A stretch of 64,000 bases of DNA from Stenotrophomonas maltophilia. GTDB taxonomy: Bacteria; Pseudomonadota; Gammaproteobacteria; Xanthomonadales; Xanthomonadaceae. A model generated the notes under the pieces. It was given only the letters and a program-made list of their open reading frames with translations. It ran no database searches and was not told where the DNA came from. Shown one piece after another: positions 16,397 through 25,150 of this stretch. The translations under genes were made by a program, and so were the position numbers. Every line of letters starts with the position of its first letter. Position 1 is the first letter of the stretch. The stretch lies in NCBI RefSeq assembly GCF_039555535.1, contig NZ_CP154630.1, positions 62,001 to 126,000 on the forward strand, read 5' to 3'.

Positions 16397-16415
16397 TGAC
16401 GACACATGTAGTCAA
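16397..16415. promoter_or_regulatory. BlaI/MecI-type operator dyad 2
   Basis: TGACGACACATGTAGTCA is a second near-symmetrical dyad, with the same half-sites as dyad 1 in inverse order. The outer arms of the pair, TTGACTACA at 16369 and TGTAGTCAA at 16407, are perfect inverted repeats, so the whole 47-bp stretch is itself close to symmetric. It ends 13 bases before the repressor ATG. Confidence 0.65.
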
Positions 16416-16427
16416 GGGAGTGGTGTC

Positions 16428-16814
16428 ATGCGTGGCAAGACCATCGGGGACCAGGAGCTGGCCCTGCTGCAGTACATCGATGAACATGCGCCGGCCAGCG
16501 TCGGCGAGGTCGCCAGTGGCTACGGGGAGGCCCGTGGCCTGGCCCGTTCCACCGTGCTGACGATGATGGAGCGGCTGCGGGCGAAGGGGTACCTTCAGCG
16601 CCAGCAGCAGGACGGGGTCTACCGCTACCAGGCCACCCGTGGCCCGCAGAGCGTGCTGCAGGGTGCCGTGGCCCAGTTCGTCGACAACACCCTGCAGGGG
16701 TCGGTGTCGCCGTTCGTGGCCTACCTGTCGCAGCGCCAGCAGGTCAGCGACAACGAGCTGGCCGAGCTGGAAGCGCTGGTCGCCCAACTCCAATCGCGTC
16801 GCCACGAGGGCTGA
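16428..16814 (+). CDS. BlaI/MecI-family transcriptional repressor
   Basis: A 128-residue winged-helix repressor of the BlaI/MecI group. The recognition helix region reads GLARSTVLTMMERLRAKGYL, followed by a wing (GVYRYQAT) and a C-terminal dimerisation helix (DNELAELEALVAQLQ). In known systems the repressor is cleaved or released when a partner M56 metallopeptidase senses its signal. That partner follows after 3 bases. ATG 16428 has AGGGAG upstream, and the tandem dyads just before it suggest autoregulation. Confidence 0.9.
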   Translation: MRGKTIGDQELALLQYIDEHAPASVGEVASGYGEARGLARSTVLTMMERLRAKGYLQRQQQDGVYRYQATRGPQSVLQGAVAQFVDNTLQGSVSPFVAYLSQRQQVSDNELAELEALVAQLQSRRHEG

Positions 16815-16817
16815 GCC

Positions 16818-18809
16818 ATGGACACCACGATGCTGATCCCGATGTTGGAACGGCTGGGCTGGACCAGCCTGCAGACCGTGCTGCTGGTGGCCCTGGTGTA
16901 TGGCCTGTGCCGCGCGCTGCCGTCGCTGTCGGCGGCCACCCGCTGCCGCCTGTGGTGGCTGGTCTCGCTGCAGGCCGTGCTCGGCCTGTTCTGGAGCCAG
17001 CCGTTGCAGCTGGCCTGGCTGCCGGCCCCCCAGGCCGTGGCGATGACTGCAACCGAAGTGGTCACCGAGACACTGCACCCGCTGGCCCCGCAGGCCTCGG
17101 CGCAGGTGCTGGCGGCGATGCCGATGCCTGCGGCGGACGTGCCGGCGGTGGCCTGGTGGGCGATCGCACTGGCCGCGCTGTGGCTGTCCGGCGTGCTGCT
17201 GATGGCGTTGCGCACCTTCGGTGAGTGGCGCCGCTGCCGCGCACTGCTGGCTGCGGCCTATCCCTGCGAGGACCAGGCGCTGGTGCAGGCCCTGCAGCTG
17301 GCCTCCGATGCGCACGGTGTGCGCCCTGCACCGCGGCTGTGGATGAGCACTCAGGTGGACTCGCCGCAGCTGGTCGGGCCGTTCCGCCCGGTGCTGCTGC
17401 TGCCCGCAGGTGACAATGCGCTGCAAGGCGACGCGCTGGACCTGGCGCTGACCCACGAACTACAGCACCTGCAGCGTCGTGACCTGCAGTGGGGGCTGCT
17501 GCCCGCATTGGCCCAGCACCTGTTCTTCTTCCACCCGCTGCTGCGCCTGTCGGTGCGCGAATACGCCCAGGCCCGCGAGGAAGCAGTGGATGCGGCCGTG
17601 GTCGGCCAGCACGGCGCCAGCCGCCAAGCCTATGGCCGCCTGTTGCTGCAGCTGGGCGTGGCCCCACAGCCGCACCTGGGCGTGGCCAGCGCCGCACCGA
17701 GCACCACCAGCCTCAAGCGTCGCCTGCTCTCGCTGCAGTCGCACCGGTCCTGCCCGCGCCTGCTGGCGATGGCGTTGACCGCTGCCGTGGTGGTGGTGGG
17801 CGTGGCGCCGATGCGCCTGGTTGCGGCCCCGGTGCCGCCGGCACCGCCTGCGCCGCCGGCCGCACCGAAGGCCGTGGTTCCCCCGCCGCCGGCGCCGAAG
17901 GTTCCGCCTGCACCGCCGATGTCGGCGCGCGCGCCGGCGGTGCCGGTGGCCCCTGCGCCGCCCGCCGAGCCCGCCGACGTTGAGGAGCTGTCCGGCCCGG
18001 ACGATGCGGATGTGGCGGTTGACGTGGATGTCGACGTCGACCCGGGCATCGACGGCGGCCGCAGCACCTCGCGCAGTTCCTCCATCACCACCTACGGCCG
18101 TCTGGATCTGGGCCAGTCCCCGTCGCAGGCATTCGTGCTGGTGGATGGTGATTCGACCTTCGCCAACGGCGGCATCGACGATGTGACGCTGGCACGCAAA
18201 CAGCTCGGCAAGGGCCCGGCGCTGTGGTTCCGCCAGGGCGACAAGCGCTACGTGGTGCGTGATCCGATGATGATCCAGACCCTGCAGCGTGCCTACAGCG
18301 GCGCGGTCGATCTGGGCCGCCAGCAGAGCGAACTGGGCCGCCAGCAGAGTGCGCTGGGTCGCGAGCAGGGCGAACTCGGCAAGCAGATGGGCGAGATGGG
18401 GCGTCTGCAGAGCGAGGAGGCACGCCGCATCGCACTGGCCGCTGCCGAGGCCGCGCGCAACGCGATGGCCGCGCATGACATCAACCGCGAGGCGGCGGCG
18501 GAAGCGGCGAAGGCGGCGCGCGGTGCGACCAGCGATATCGCCGTTGCGCGAGAGGCTGCGCGCGAGGCCGCCGCCGAGGCACGTCGTGCGATGCAGGAAG
18601 CCCGCAGCGAGGCCGCGCAGTCCGGCCGTACCCGTGACATGCAGCGCCTGGCCAGACAGCAGTCTGAACTGGCCAACCGACAGGCGGCACTGGGCAGCCA
18701 ACAGGCCGCGTTGGGCGAGCGTCAGGCGCGCGTGCATGCGCAGGCATCGCAGCAGGCACAGCAGGTGATCGCGCGCGCACTGGCCAGCGGCAAGGCCGAG
18801 CGACTCTGA
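16818..18809 (+). CDS. BlaR1-like M56 membrane metallopeptidase with coiled-coil tail
   Basis: A 663-residue integral membrane metallopeptidase. N-terminal hydrophobic helices are followed by the zinc site HELQH at residues 213-217, with a downstream Glu in REEAVDAAVV. A last membrane helix (LLAMALTAAVVVVGVAPM) then leads into a roughly 70-residue Pro/Ala tract, an acidic patch, and a small domain (AFVLVDGDSTFANGGIDD, GPALWFRQGDKRYVV). The rest is heptad-like coiled coil with QxxLGxQQ repeats (LGRQQSELGRQQSALGREQ; ANRQAALGSQQAALGERQ). The penicillin-binding sensor of true BlaR1 is absent, so the signal is probably not a bound beta-lactam. It forms an operon with the repressor. The substrate is presumably the repressor (inference). 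Confidence 0.85.
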   Translation: MDTTMLIPMLERLGWTSLQTVLLVALVYGLCRALPSLSAATRCRLWWLVSLQAVLGLFWSQPLQLAWLPAPQAVAMTATEVVTETLHPLAPQASAQVLAAMPMPAADVPAVAWWAIALAALWLSGVLLMALRTFGEWRRCRALLAAAYPCEDQALVQALQLASDAHGVRPAPRLWMSTQVDSPQLVGPFRPVLLLPAGDNALQGDALDLALTHELQHLQRRDLQWGLLPALAQHLFFFHPLLRLSVREYAQAREEAVDAAVVGQHGASRQAYGRLLLQLGVAPQPHLGVASAAPSTTSLKRRLLSLQSHRSCPRLLAMALTAAVVVVGVAPMRLVAAPVPPAPPAPPAAPKAVVPPPPAPKVPPAPPMSARAPAVPVAPAPPAEPADVEELSGPDDADVAVDVDVDVDPGIDGGRSTSRSSSITTYGRLDLGQSPSQAFVLVDGDSTFANGGIDDVTLARKQLGKGPALWFRQGDKRYVVRDPMMIQTLQRAYSGAVDLGRQQSELGRQQSALGREQGELGKQMGEMGRLQSEEARRIALAAAEAARNAMAAHDINREAAAEAAKAARGATSDIAVAREAAREAAAEARRAMQEARSEAAQSGRTRDMQRLARQQSELANRQAALGSQQAALGERQARVHAQASQQAQQVIARALASGKAERL

Positions 18810-18812
18810 GCG

Positions 18813-18865
18813 GTAGTGCCGGCCGCTGGCCGGCAATGTGGGTGCCGGCCAGCGGCCGGCACTAC
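18813..18865. repeat. Inverted pair of GTAG (SMAG-type) palindromes
   Basis: Two GTAGTGCCGGCC-type units face each other: a plus-strand unit at 18813-18835 and a minus-strand unit ending in CTAC at 18865, separated by a few bases. Together they could form one long hairpin. They occupy nearly all of the spacer between the convergent M56 and I78 genes and may act as a bidirectional terminator. Confidence 0.8.
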
Positions 18866-18875
18866 CCTGAGACGA

Positions 18876-19190
18876 TCAACCGCAGCTGGCGCGTTCGATG
18901 CGGTTCTGCGCATCCACCTGCACGGTCACGCGGTCCTGGCGGAAGTCCATGGTCACCGCCATGCCAGGCTTGACCACCCGTGCATTGCGCGCGCCGCTGG
19001 CGCTGACCAGCTGCTTCACGGTGGCCTCGTCGGCGGTCTTGCCAGTGAAGGCTTCAAGCTTGTCGGGCTGGCACTCATGCGGACCGTCGGCCGCCGATGG
19101 CGGCGTGGTCTCATGCGCGGTACTGCTGCCCGCATGGCTGCAGGCGGCCAGAGGCAGGATGGCGAGCAGGGCGAGGGGACTGAGGCGCAT
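18876..19190 (-). CDS. I78-family peptidase inhibitor-like lipoprotein
   Basis: A 104-residue lipoprotein with lipobox LPLAAC. The mature domain reads ECQPDKLEAFTGK, then ARVVKPGMAVTMDFRQDRV and a terminal ERASCG, a good match to the I78 inhibitor pattern (VRV-x-P-G-x-AVTMD-x-R-x-DR). I chose ATG 19190 because the signal peptide begins there. It is the third I78-type gene in the window and the closest to the family pattern. It is convergent with the M56 peptidase gene. Confidence 0.8.
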   Translation of the reverse strand: MRLSPLALLAILPLAACSHAGSSTAHETTPPSAADGPHECQPDKLEAFTGKTADEATVKQLVSASGARNARVVKPGMAVTMDFRQDRVTVQVDAQNRIERASCG

Positions 19191-19256
19191 CGTCGGGCTC
19201 CAAGCGTGGATGGTGGCGGCAGTGTCGCCGCTGCCACCGTCAGGCCGCGTCAACGC

Positions 19257-20279
19257 CTACTGCCCGACCAGCGCCAGCGTCTCGCGCTCGCGCTGTTCCT
19301 CGTGCACCAACCGTTGCAGCAGCAGGGCCAGCGTCACCACGTCCTGGTGGTTGTGGTCGGCCACCCGGCGCAGGTTCACCGCATCGCCACCACGCAGGAA
19401 GCGCAGCCATGCGCCCGGCGCCTCAGAACCGGGCAGATCGTCCTCGCGCACCACGCGCAGCAGCTGGCGTTCGATGGTGGACAGCTTGCAGTTCTCCCAG
19501 CTGCCACGATAACGGCGGCGGGTGGGGTAGAGCAGGTCGACATGGTCCAGCGCGCTGATCGGGTCGCGTTGCCGGGCCAGCCGGTAGCGGGCCTTCAGCA
19601 GTGGCGCATCGTAGCTGCGGCCGTTGTAGCTGCAGAACACGGTGGTCGGCTGCAGCCAGCTGGCGAAGGTGGCCAGCATCGCGTCTTCCGCAGCCATGGT
19701 GGACATCAGCAGCTGGCGGATGCGCAGGCCTTCGCCGCGTTGCGGGCACACATGCCAGTCGGCGGCCCCGATCATGAAGGCGCGGGTGCCGGTGCCGCCG
19801 GCCAGGCCGGTGGTTTCGGTATCGAAGAACAGCAGGTCGCGCGCGGCCACGTGCTGGCCTTCGCGACGGGCGAAATCCAGCGACAGGGGCTGCGCCGGAA
19901 TCGTCTGCGGCTGCAGCGATTCGATCAGGAACAGACCCGGTGCGATTTCTTCGCCGGGTAGTTGCCGATCCTGTGCACGGGCATGCACCGGTGCAGGGCC
20001 GCCGCGTGTGCGCAGGCCAAGCAGGCGATGCAGGCTGCCCACCTCCGGCCGACGCAGCGGTGCGGGTGCCGGTACGGAGGCCGCAGCGCCGGTCGGCTTG
20101 TGGCGGATCTCCTGTTCGACCCAGGCGAACACCGAACGCTCGGCCGGTGGTTGCCGCGCATCGTTGGCGGCCACGGATGCCGGTGGCGCAGGGGGCACGT
20201 CCGGCGCGGCCAGTGTACTCGCCTTCGGGTCGCCGGCCTGCCTGCGCAGCAGGCGCAGCTTGTCCAGGCTCAGGCTCAC
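19257..20279 (-). CDS. YprB/MrfB-like RNase H-fold exonuclease
   Basis: 340 residues. An N-terminal low-complexity section (to about 130) precedes an RNase H-like 3'-5' exonuclease domain with the DEDD-type first motif FFDTETTGLAGG, then VFCSYNGRSYDAPLLKAR, and the last motif with DHNHQDVVTLALLL. In Bacillus the equivalent YprB (MrfB) works with helicase YprA (MrfA) in repair of mitomycin-type DNA damage. Here the gene starts 4 bases inside the end of the helicase gene, the same pairing. The link to DNA repair is inferred from that conserved partnership. Confidence 0.82.
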   Translation of the reverse strand: MSLSLDKLRLLRRQAGDPKASTLAAPDVPPAPPASVAANDARQPPAERSVFAWVEQEIRHKPTGAAASVPAPAPLRRPEVGSLHRLLGLRTRGGPAPVHARAQDRQLPGEEIAPGLFLIESLQPQTIPAQPLSLDFARREGQHVAARDLLFFDTETTGLAGGTGTRAFMIGAADWHVCPQRGEGLRIRQLLMSTMAAEDAMLATFASWLQPTTVFCSYNGRSYDAPLLKARYRLARQRDPISALDHVDLLYPTRRRYRGSWENCKLSTIERQLLRVVREDDLPGSEAPGAWLRFLRGGDAVNLRRVADHNHQDVVTLALLLQRLVHEEQRERETLALVGQ

Positions 20280-22765
20280 GGTGCCAGCAACTCCATCGGC
20301 TCGCGCGTGGTCACCACCACGTCGCGCACGTACTGGCAGGCTTCGGCATCGAACAGGTCCAGCACGCGCAGCGCCAGCGCCCGCGGCGAGGTCTCATCGT
20401 CCTCCTGTGCGGCCAGCACCGGGCCGACACAGGCCGGGCAGCCGGCCTTGCAGTCGCAGCGCTGGACCAGTTCGCGCGCGCGCTGCACCAGCTCGGCCTG
20501 GCGCTGCCACAACGGCTCGCTGAGGCCGACGCCACCAGGGAAGTTGTCGTACAGGTACACGGTGGGCACGAACTCCTGCAACAGCTCGACAACGCCAGGA
20601 TCACCCTCGCTGCCGCGCAGCTGGCCACGGCCGCTCTGGTCGGCGATTGCGAACCAGGAACCATCGCCGTTGCCCACCGACTTCTGCAGGTCGCGCGCAT
20701 CGGCCATCACCGCCACGGTGGCGACGATGTGCAGCGCATAGGCCGCGCCGAGGAATCCATCCAGCGCATCCTGCTTGCTGGCGAAGGCGCGCAGCAGCTG
20801 CGCCTGTGGCAGCTGCCACCACACCGCAGTGGTATGCAGTTCCTGGTCGGGCAGGTTCACCGGGCCGTAGCCGATGTTCTCGTGCGTGTAGTAGCGGATC
20901 TTCTTGTAGCCGGCCACGCGGCGCACTACGTGCACTTCGCCGTGGTGCGAATCGCCACGGCCGGCCACGCCTCCATCGAAGCGGTCCAGCACCTTGAGCT
21001 TGGTGAAGTCGATGCTGTCGGTGTAGTAGTCCACATGCGTGCGGGTGACGTAGGCCTTGCGCCCGTCCCAGTCCAGCGTTTCCACCTGGTACGGGGTGGA
21101 CTGCACCATGTGGATGGCGCCTTCGTACAGGGTGAGCGCCGCGGCGGAGTAATCCACTTCGGCGATGATCTGCTGGCGGCCATCGCTGCGGTCGACCACC
21201 ACGAAGTTGCCGTCGGCCACGGCACGCAGGCTGACCGCATTGGCCGGATAGCTGTCGGCGATCCATTCCCAGCGCTCGCCTTCGCGATGGATGACTTCGG
21301 TTTCGGCCAGCGCTTCCAGGAACACTTCCGGATCGATCGGGCCGAAGCCATCGCCGACCCGGAACGGCAATTCAAAGGCCGCGCAGCGGATGTGGTCGAA
21401 CAGGATCAACGGCTGGTCCGGCGCGATGCGCGCATGTTCGGGCGAGGCCTCGGCAAAGAAATCCGGATGCCGCACCACGTACTGGTCCAGCGGCTGCGAG
21501 CTGGCCACCATCACGCCCAGCGCGGGCTGCTGGCGGCGGCCCGCGCGGCCGAAGCGCTGCCAGGTGGCGGCCACGCTGCCGGGGTAGCCATTGAGGATGA
21601 CCACGTCCAGACTGCCGATATCCACGCCCAGTTCCAGCGCCGAGGTGCTGACGATGCCGTCGATGTTGCCGGCGCGCATCGCCCGTTCGGTCTCACGGCG
21701 CTCGGTGGGCAGGTAGCCGCCGCGGTAGGCACGGATGCGTGGCGGCTTGCGCGGGTCGTGGTCGAAGATGTCCTTCAGGTACTTGGTCAGCACTTCCACC
21801 ATCAACCGGGTCTGTGCGAACACCAGCGTCTTCAGCCCGGACTTGATCGCGATGCGCGCGATCCGGTTGCTCTGCGAGCGCGCCGAGGCGCGCAGGCCGA
21901 GGTCGGGGTTGATCACCGGCGGATTCCACAACAGCACCTGTTTCGGCCCGCTGGGCGCACCGGATTCAGTAATGGCAGTCGCCGGGGCCTCGATCAGCGC
22001 CTCGGCATGCGCCTGCGGGTTGCCGATGGTGGCCGAGCACAGGATGAACTGCGGTTGCACGCCGTAGAACGCACAGATGCGCTTGAGCCGGCGCAGCACG
22101 TTGGTGACATGGCTGCCGAACACGCCGCGGTAGGTATGCACTTCGTCGATGACGATGTAGCGCAGGTTCTCGAAGAACTGCGCCCACTTGGTGTGATGCG
22201 GCAGGATCGCCTGGTGCAGCATGTCCGGGTTGGACACCACGATGTCGCCATGCAGGCGGATCGCCTGCCGCGCATCGCCAGGGGTGTCGCCATCGAAGGT
22301 GAAGGCCTTCACCCCCAGGTCGCCGGCGCGGTTGAGTTCCAGCAGTTCGGCCACCTGGTCCTGGGCCAGCGCCTTGGTCGGGAACAGGTACAGCGCCTTG
22401 GCCTTGTCCTGCATGGCCGCGCTGACCACTGGCAGGGTGTAGCACAGCGACTTGCCGCTGGCGGTGGGGGTGACGATGGCCACGTGTTCGCCGCGCTGGC
22501 TGGCCTCCCACGCTTCAGCCTGGTGGCTGTAGAGCTGCTCGATGCCACGGGCCTTCAGCGCGGCGGCCAGGGCCGGCGGCACTGAATCGGGAAGGGGCGC
22601 GTAGCGGCCTTCGCGGCCCGGAATGGCAAAGCTGCCGGTGATGCGGTCCTGGTAGCGGCGCTGCAGCCGCGCACTGAGCAGGGCGCCATCGCGGGCGGGC
22701 AGGCCGTCGCGGGTGGCGAGCTTCTGCTCGGCGTCGGCGGTGCGCTTGGCGAGTTCGTAGGCCAT
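20276..22765 (-). CDS. YprA/MrfA-like DEVH-box helicase with Zn-binding C-terminus
   Basis: A superfamily 2 helicase of the DUF1998 group, 829 residues from the chosen start. It has Walker A in TPTASGKSLCY, the DEVH box in YIVIDEVHTYRG, motif III CSATIGNP, and motif VI QRFGRAGRRQQ. A C-terminal four-cysteine cluster CDCKAGCPACVG matches the metal site of MrfA. It overlaps the exonuclease gene by 4 bases. ATG 22765 (MAYELAKRTADAEQK) is preferred; an in-frame GTG at 22816 would add 17 residues, and neither has a clear ribosome site. A 6-bp inverted repeat (GTCTCA and TGAGAC, 22817-22833) lies upstream of that GTG and might be an operator. Confidence 0.87.
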   Translation of the reverse strand: MAYELAKRTADAEQKLATRDGLPARDGALLSARLQRRYQDRITGSFAIPGREGRYAPLPDSVPPALAAALKARGIEQLYSHQAEAWEASQRGEHVAIVTPTASGKSLCYTLPVVSAAMQDKAKALYLFPTKALAQDQVAELLELNRAGDLGVKAFTFDGDTPGDARQAIRLHGDIVVSNPDMLHQAILPHHTKWAQFFENLRYIVIDEVHTYRGVFGSHVTNVLRRLKRICAFYGVQPQFILCSATIGNPQAHAEALIEAPATAITESGAPSGPKQVLLWNPPVINPDLGLRASARSQSNRIARIAIKSGLKTLVFAQTRLMVEVLTKYLKDIFDHDPRKPPRIRAYRGGYLPTERRETERAMRAGNIDGIVSTSALELGVDIGSLDVVILNGYPGSVAATWQRFGRAGRRQQPALGVMVASSQPLDQYVVRHPDFFAEASPEHARIAPDQPLILFDHIRCAAFELPFRVGDGFGPIDPEVFLEALAETEVIHREGERWEWIADSYPANAVSLRAVADGNFVVVDRSDGRQQIIAEVDYSAAALTLYEGAIHMVQSTPYQVETLDWDGRKAYVTRTHVDYYTDSIDFTKLKVLDRFDGGVAGRGDSHHGEVHVVRRVAGYKKIRYYTHENIGYGPVNLPDQELHTTAVWWQLPQAQLLRAFASKQDALDGFLGAAYALHIVATVAVMADARDLQKSVGNGDGSWFAIADQSGRGQLRGSEGDPGVVELLQEFVPTVYLYDNFPGGVGLSEPLWQRQAELVQRARELVQRCDCKAGCPACVGPVLAAQEDDETSPRALALRVLDLFDAEACQYVRDVVVTTREPMELLAP

Positions 22766-22910
22766 GGAAGATGGAGCCAGTACGGATTGCGAGGCGTCAC
22801 ATGGCACCTCATCCACGTCTCAGGATGTGAGACACCGGCGTGGGATGCAGTGAACCATTCAGAGCGGGACCCGAGGAGTGGTTGATCCTTCTGCTGGCTA
22901 TCGCGATGTG

Positions 22911-24977
22911 TCAGTCGTCGCGCATGTGGCTGGCCAATGCGCGACGCTGCTGCTCTGCCCGGAGCCCACATCGCATCAGGATGCGCAACTGGACGAGCAG
23001 CAACAGCACCGCCAGCAGCCGCCACGTGCTGCGTACCAAGGCGCTGGCAAGTGGGGATGATCCCGAGGCTGTGTCGATGTCCACATGCAATGCGTGGCCT
23101 TGCTGCGAAGCGTTGACGACCCAGCCTGCCATGTCGAAAGGCTGCGGGTGTACCAGCCGGTCGCTTGTCAGGCCCAGCGCCTGCCAGGGATCGCTGGCGG
23201 CAGCCCCAGCAAGGGTCGGGCGGGGCCGGTGCTCCCGCAGGATCACCCCGGGCGGGGCATCGCGATAGGCATGGGTGAGTTCAGCCAGCTGCTGCCTGGC
23301 AATACTGCGGCTGACGGCGCGCTGCAGTGCGTGCAGGGCAGCCATGTCGGGCGTGGTCAGGTGCAGGGCCGCGTCGCCTGAAGCGTCGATTCGTTGCATG
23401 GACGCTGCAAACCCCCTCCAGCCATCTCCCGGCGGGACCGCCTCGTCAGGAAGTGCTGCGCTGCGCCGTGCAACCGGCGTCGCCAGCAGTTCCATCACGC
23501 GCTCGCGGAAGTATCCACAGTCCGGCAGGCCCGCCTGGCATGCCAGCTCCAGTCCATCCACCAGCTGACGGCTCCCCAGCACGGCATGCCTGGCATCCTG
23601 CCGTGCGCTCAGAAACAGGGCGTCAGGTGCGTGCAGTGATACACGAACCTTCAACAGGGACTCATCGCCAAGGGCCGCGATGGCGGGCGGCAGCGCGGCC
23701 GGCGGTGGCGCAACGGGGGATGTTGTCCAGACCCGTTGCCCGCAGTCGAGGATCGCAGGTGCCTCTCTGTCTCCTGCCCAGGACCGCTGCACGCCACAGG
23801 TGGCCAGGCCGGTCAGCTGCACCTTGTCACCGCGCCTGGGGGGATCGGATAGCAGATCAGAGGGCACTGCATCGGTCCGGACGCGTGACGGCCGCAGTGC
23901 ATCCGCCGAGGCACGCAGGTCTTCAATGACGCCTTCGCCGTTGCCCAGGGACCACAGCGTGACGATGACCGCCACAGTCAGCCACAGCAGGTGCCTGGCC
24001 CAGGGAAGACGAGGGTGACGCAGCGCCTCCTTGACCCGGGACGGGCCGGGTGACACCGCCAGCAGTGCACGATCCTCCTCGCGCACGTCGGCGGTGACGG
24101 TGCGACCAAAGGGCAGCACGCCGGGTTCGCACCAGTGGCGAGGGACGTGCACTTCGACGGTATCGACGAAGACCCGTGGCACGTCACCATCGATCTGACC
24201 ATTGCCCTGCAGTACCGGGCCGGACAGGACACCCTCGATCCTTACCACCTGCGCCGGCGGCGGCAGCGGGCGCGTTCTCTGCCGCCGCAGCGCCACTGCG
24301 ACCCCGGCCATGGCCGCGCCACCGGCCAGCAGCCCCCAGGACGATCCCCAACGCATCTGACCACCCACCCAGAACAGGGTGGATGCAAGCACGATGCACA
24401 CTGCGCTTGATATGCCCAGCCAGCGGGGTTGGCGGAGGGAACGTTCTGCCTCCGTCTCCTCGCGCCGGGTGCGTGGGCTTCCCTGCGCAGTGTCCACCGT
24501 GCAGGGCCCGGGCGTGGGCTGCCGGGTACCCCTCTCGAGCCAGACACATCGGTCAGTCTGCGCCTGCGTTTCACGTTCACGCTCGCCGGTGATCGTATGG
24601 CCGTTCAGCCAGACGACCAGGGCGAATGAGCGACCCAGCACGACATCCGCACGGTTCCGCGCGGACAGATGGCGCCGCATGCCATACGGCAGCAGCACCG
24701 GCACGCTGCCCAGTCGCTCGATCTTCGTGTGTGCGTCGACCTCGCGCAGGCTGTGCTCGCCTTCGATGCGGTACACGCTGTTGGACGGGCCGAGCTGGCC
24801 GGTCAATCTGAAGGGCTCGAGAGCGTCGTATTCGGCGCTGTCCAGCTGGCGCGCCGCTTGCGAGCCTCGAAGCCTTCGCAGGGCGCGATGATCGAGCTGT
24901 CGCTGATGGAATTCGGTGGCGGACAGGGCGAGGGCGAGCAGCAGCACGCAGCCAATCACCAGCAATGAAAGGGGCAT
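22911..24977 (-). CDS. IgaA/UmoB-family membrane protein
   Basis: A 688-residue polytopic protein. The order of segments follows Enterobacterales IgaA: an N-terminal anchor (MPLSLLVIGCVLLLALAL), a cytoplasmic region containing FALVVWLNGHTI, two adjacent membrane helices, a second cytoplasmic region with DTVEVHVPRHW, a fourth helix (LLWLTVAVIVTLWSL), and a large periplasmic domain with RRGDKVQLTG-x-ATC and LDCGQRVW. A fifth helix lies near the C-terminus (WRLLAVLLLLVQLRIL). IgaA (711 residues in E. coli) restrains the Rcs envelope-stress phosphorelay. No rcs gene is visible here, so the partner in this organism is unknown. ATG 24977 has GGAG seven bases upstream; the open frame extends to 25157 but without a better start. 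Confidence 0.78.
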   Translation of the reverse strand: MPLSLLVIGCVLLLALALSATEFHQRQLDHRALRRLRGSQAARQLDSAEYDALEPFRLTGQLGPSNSVYRIEGEHSLREVDAHTKIERLGSVPVLLPYGMRRHLSARNRADVVLGRSFALVVWLNGHTITGERERETQAQTDRCVWLERGTRQPTPGPCTVDTAQGSPRTRREETEAERSLRQPRWLGISSAVCIVLASTLFWVGGQMRWGSSWGLLAGGAAMAGVAVALRRQRTRPLPPPAQVVRIEGVLSGPVLQGNGQIDGDVPRVFVDTVEVHVPRHWCEPGVLPFGRTVTADVREEDRALLAVSPGPSRVKEALRHPRLPWARHLLWLTVAVIVTLWSLGNGEGVIEDLRASADALRPSRVRTDAVPSDLLSDPPRRGDKVQLTGLATCGVQRSWAGDREAPAILDCGQRVWTTSPVAPPPAALPPAIAALGDESLLKVRVSLHAPDALFLSARQDARHAVLGSRQLVDGLELACQAGLPDCGYFRERVMELLATPVARRSAALPDEAVPPGDGWRGFAASMQRIDASGDAALHLTTPDMAALHALQRAVSRSIARQQLAELTHAYRDAPPGVILREHRPRPTLAGAAASDPWQALGLTSDRLVHPQPFDMAGWVVNASQQGHALHVDIDTASGSSPLASALVRSTWRLLAVLLLLVQLRILMRCGLRAEQQRRALASHMRDD

Positions 24978-25150
24978 GAGTGTGCTCCGGCAGGTCGAAC
25001 CTGACAGGTTCAAGGGTTCGGCATCGAAAACCAATGCAACTCGTTGCGGATTGGGCCATCGCCCGCTGAACGCCTGCGCGCGGCCACAACGAAATCTGAA
25101 GCAGCGATGCGTATCCTCACAGCCTGGACGCAACAGACGGGGCAAGGGCC

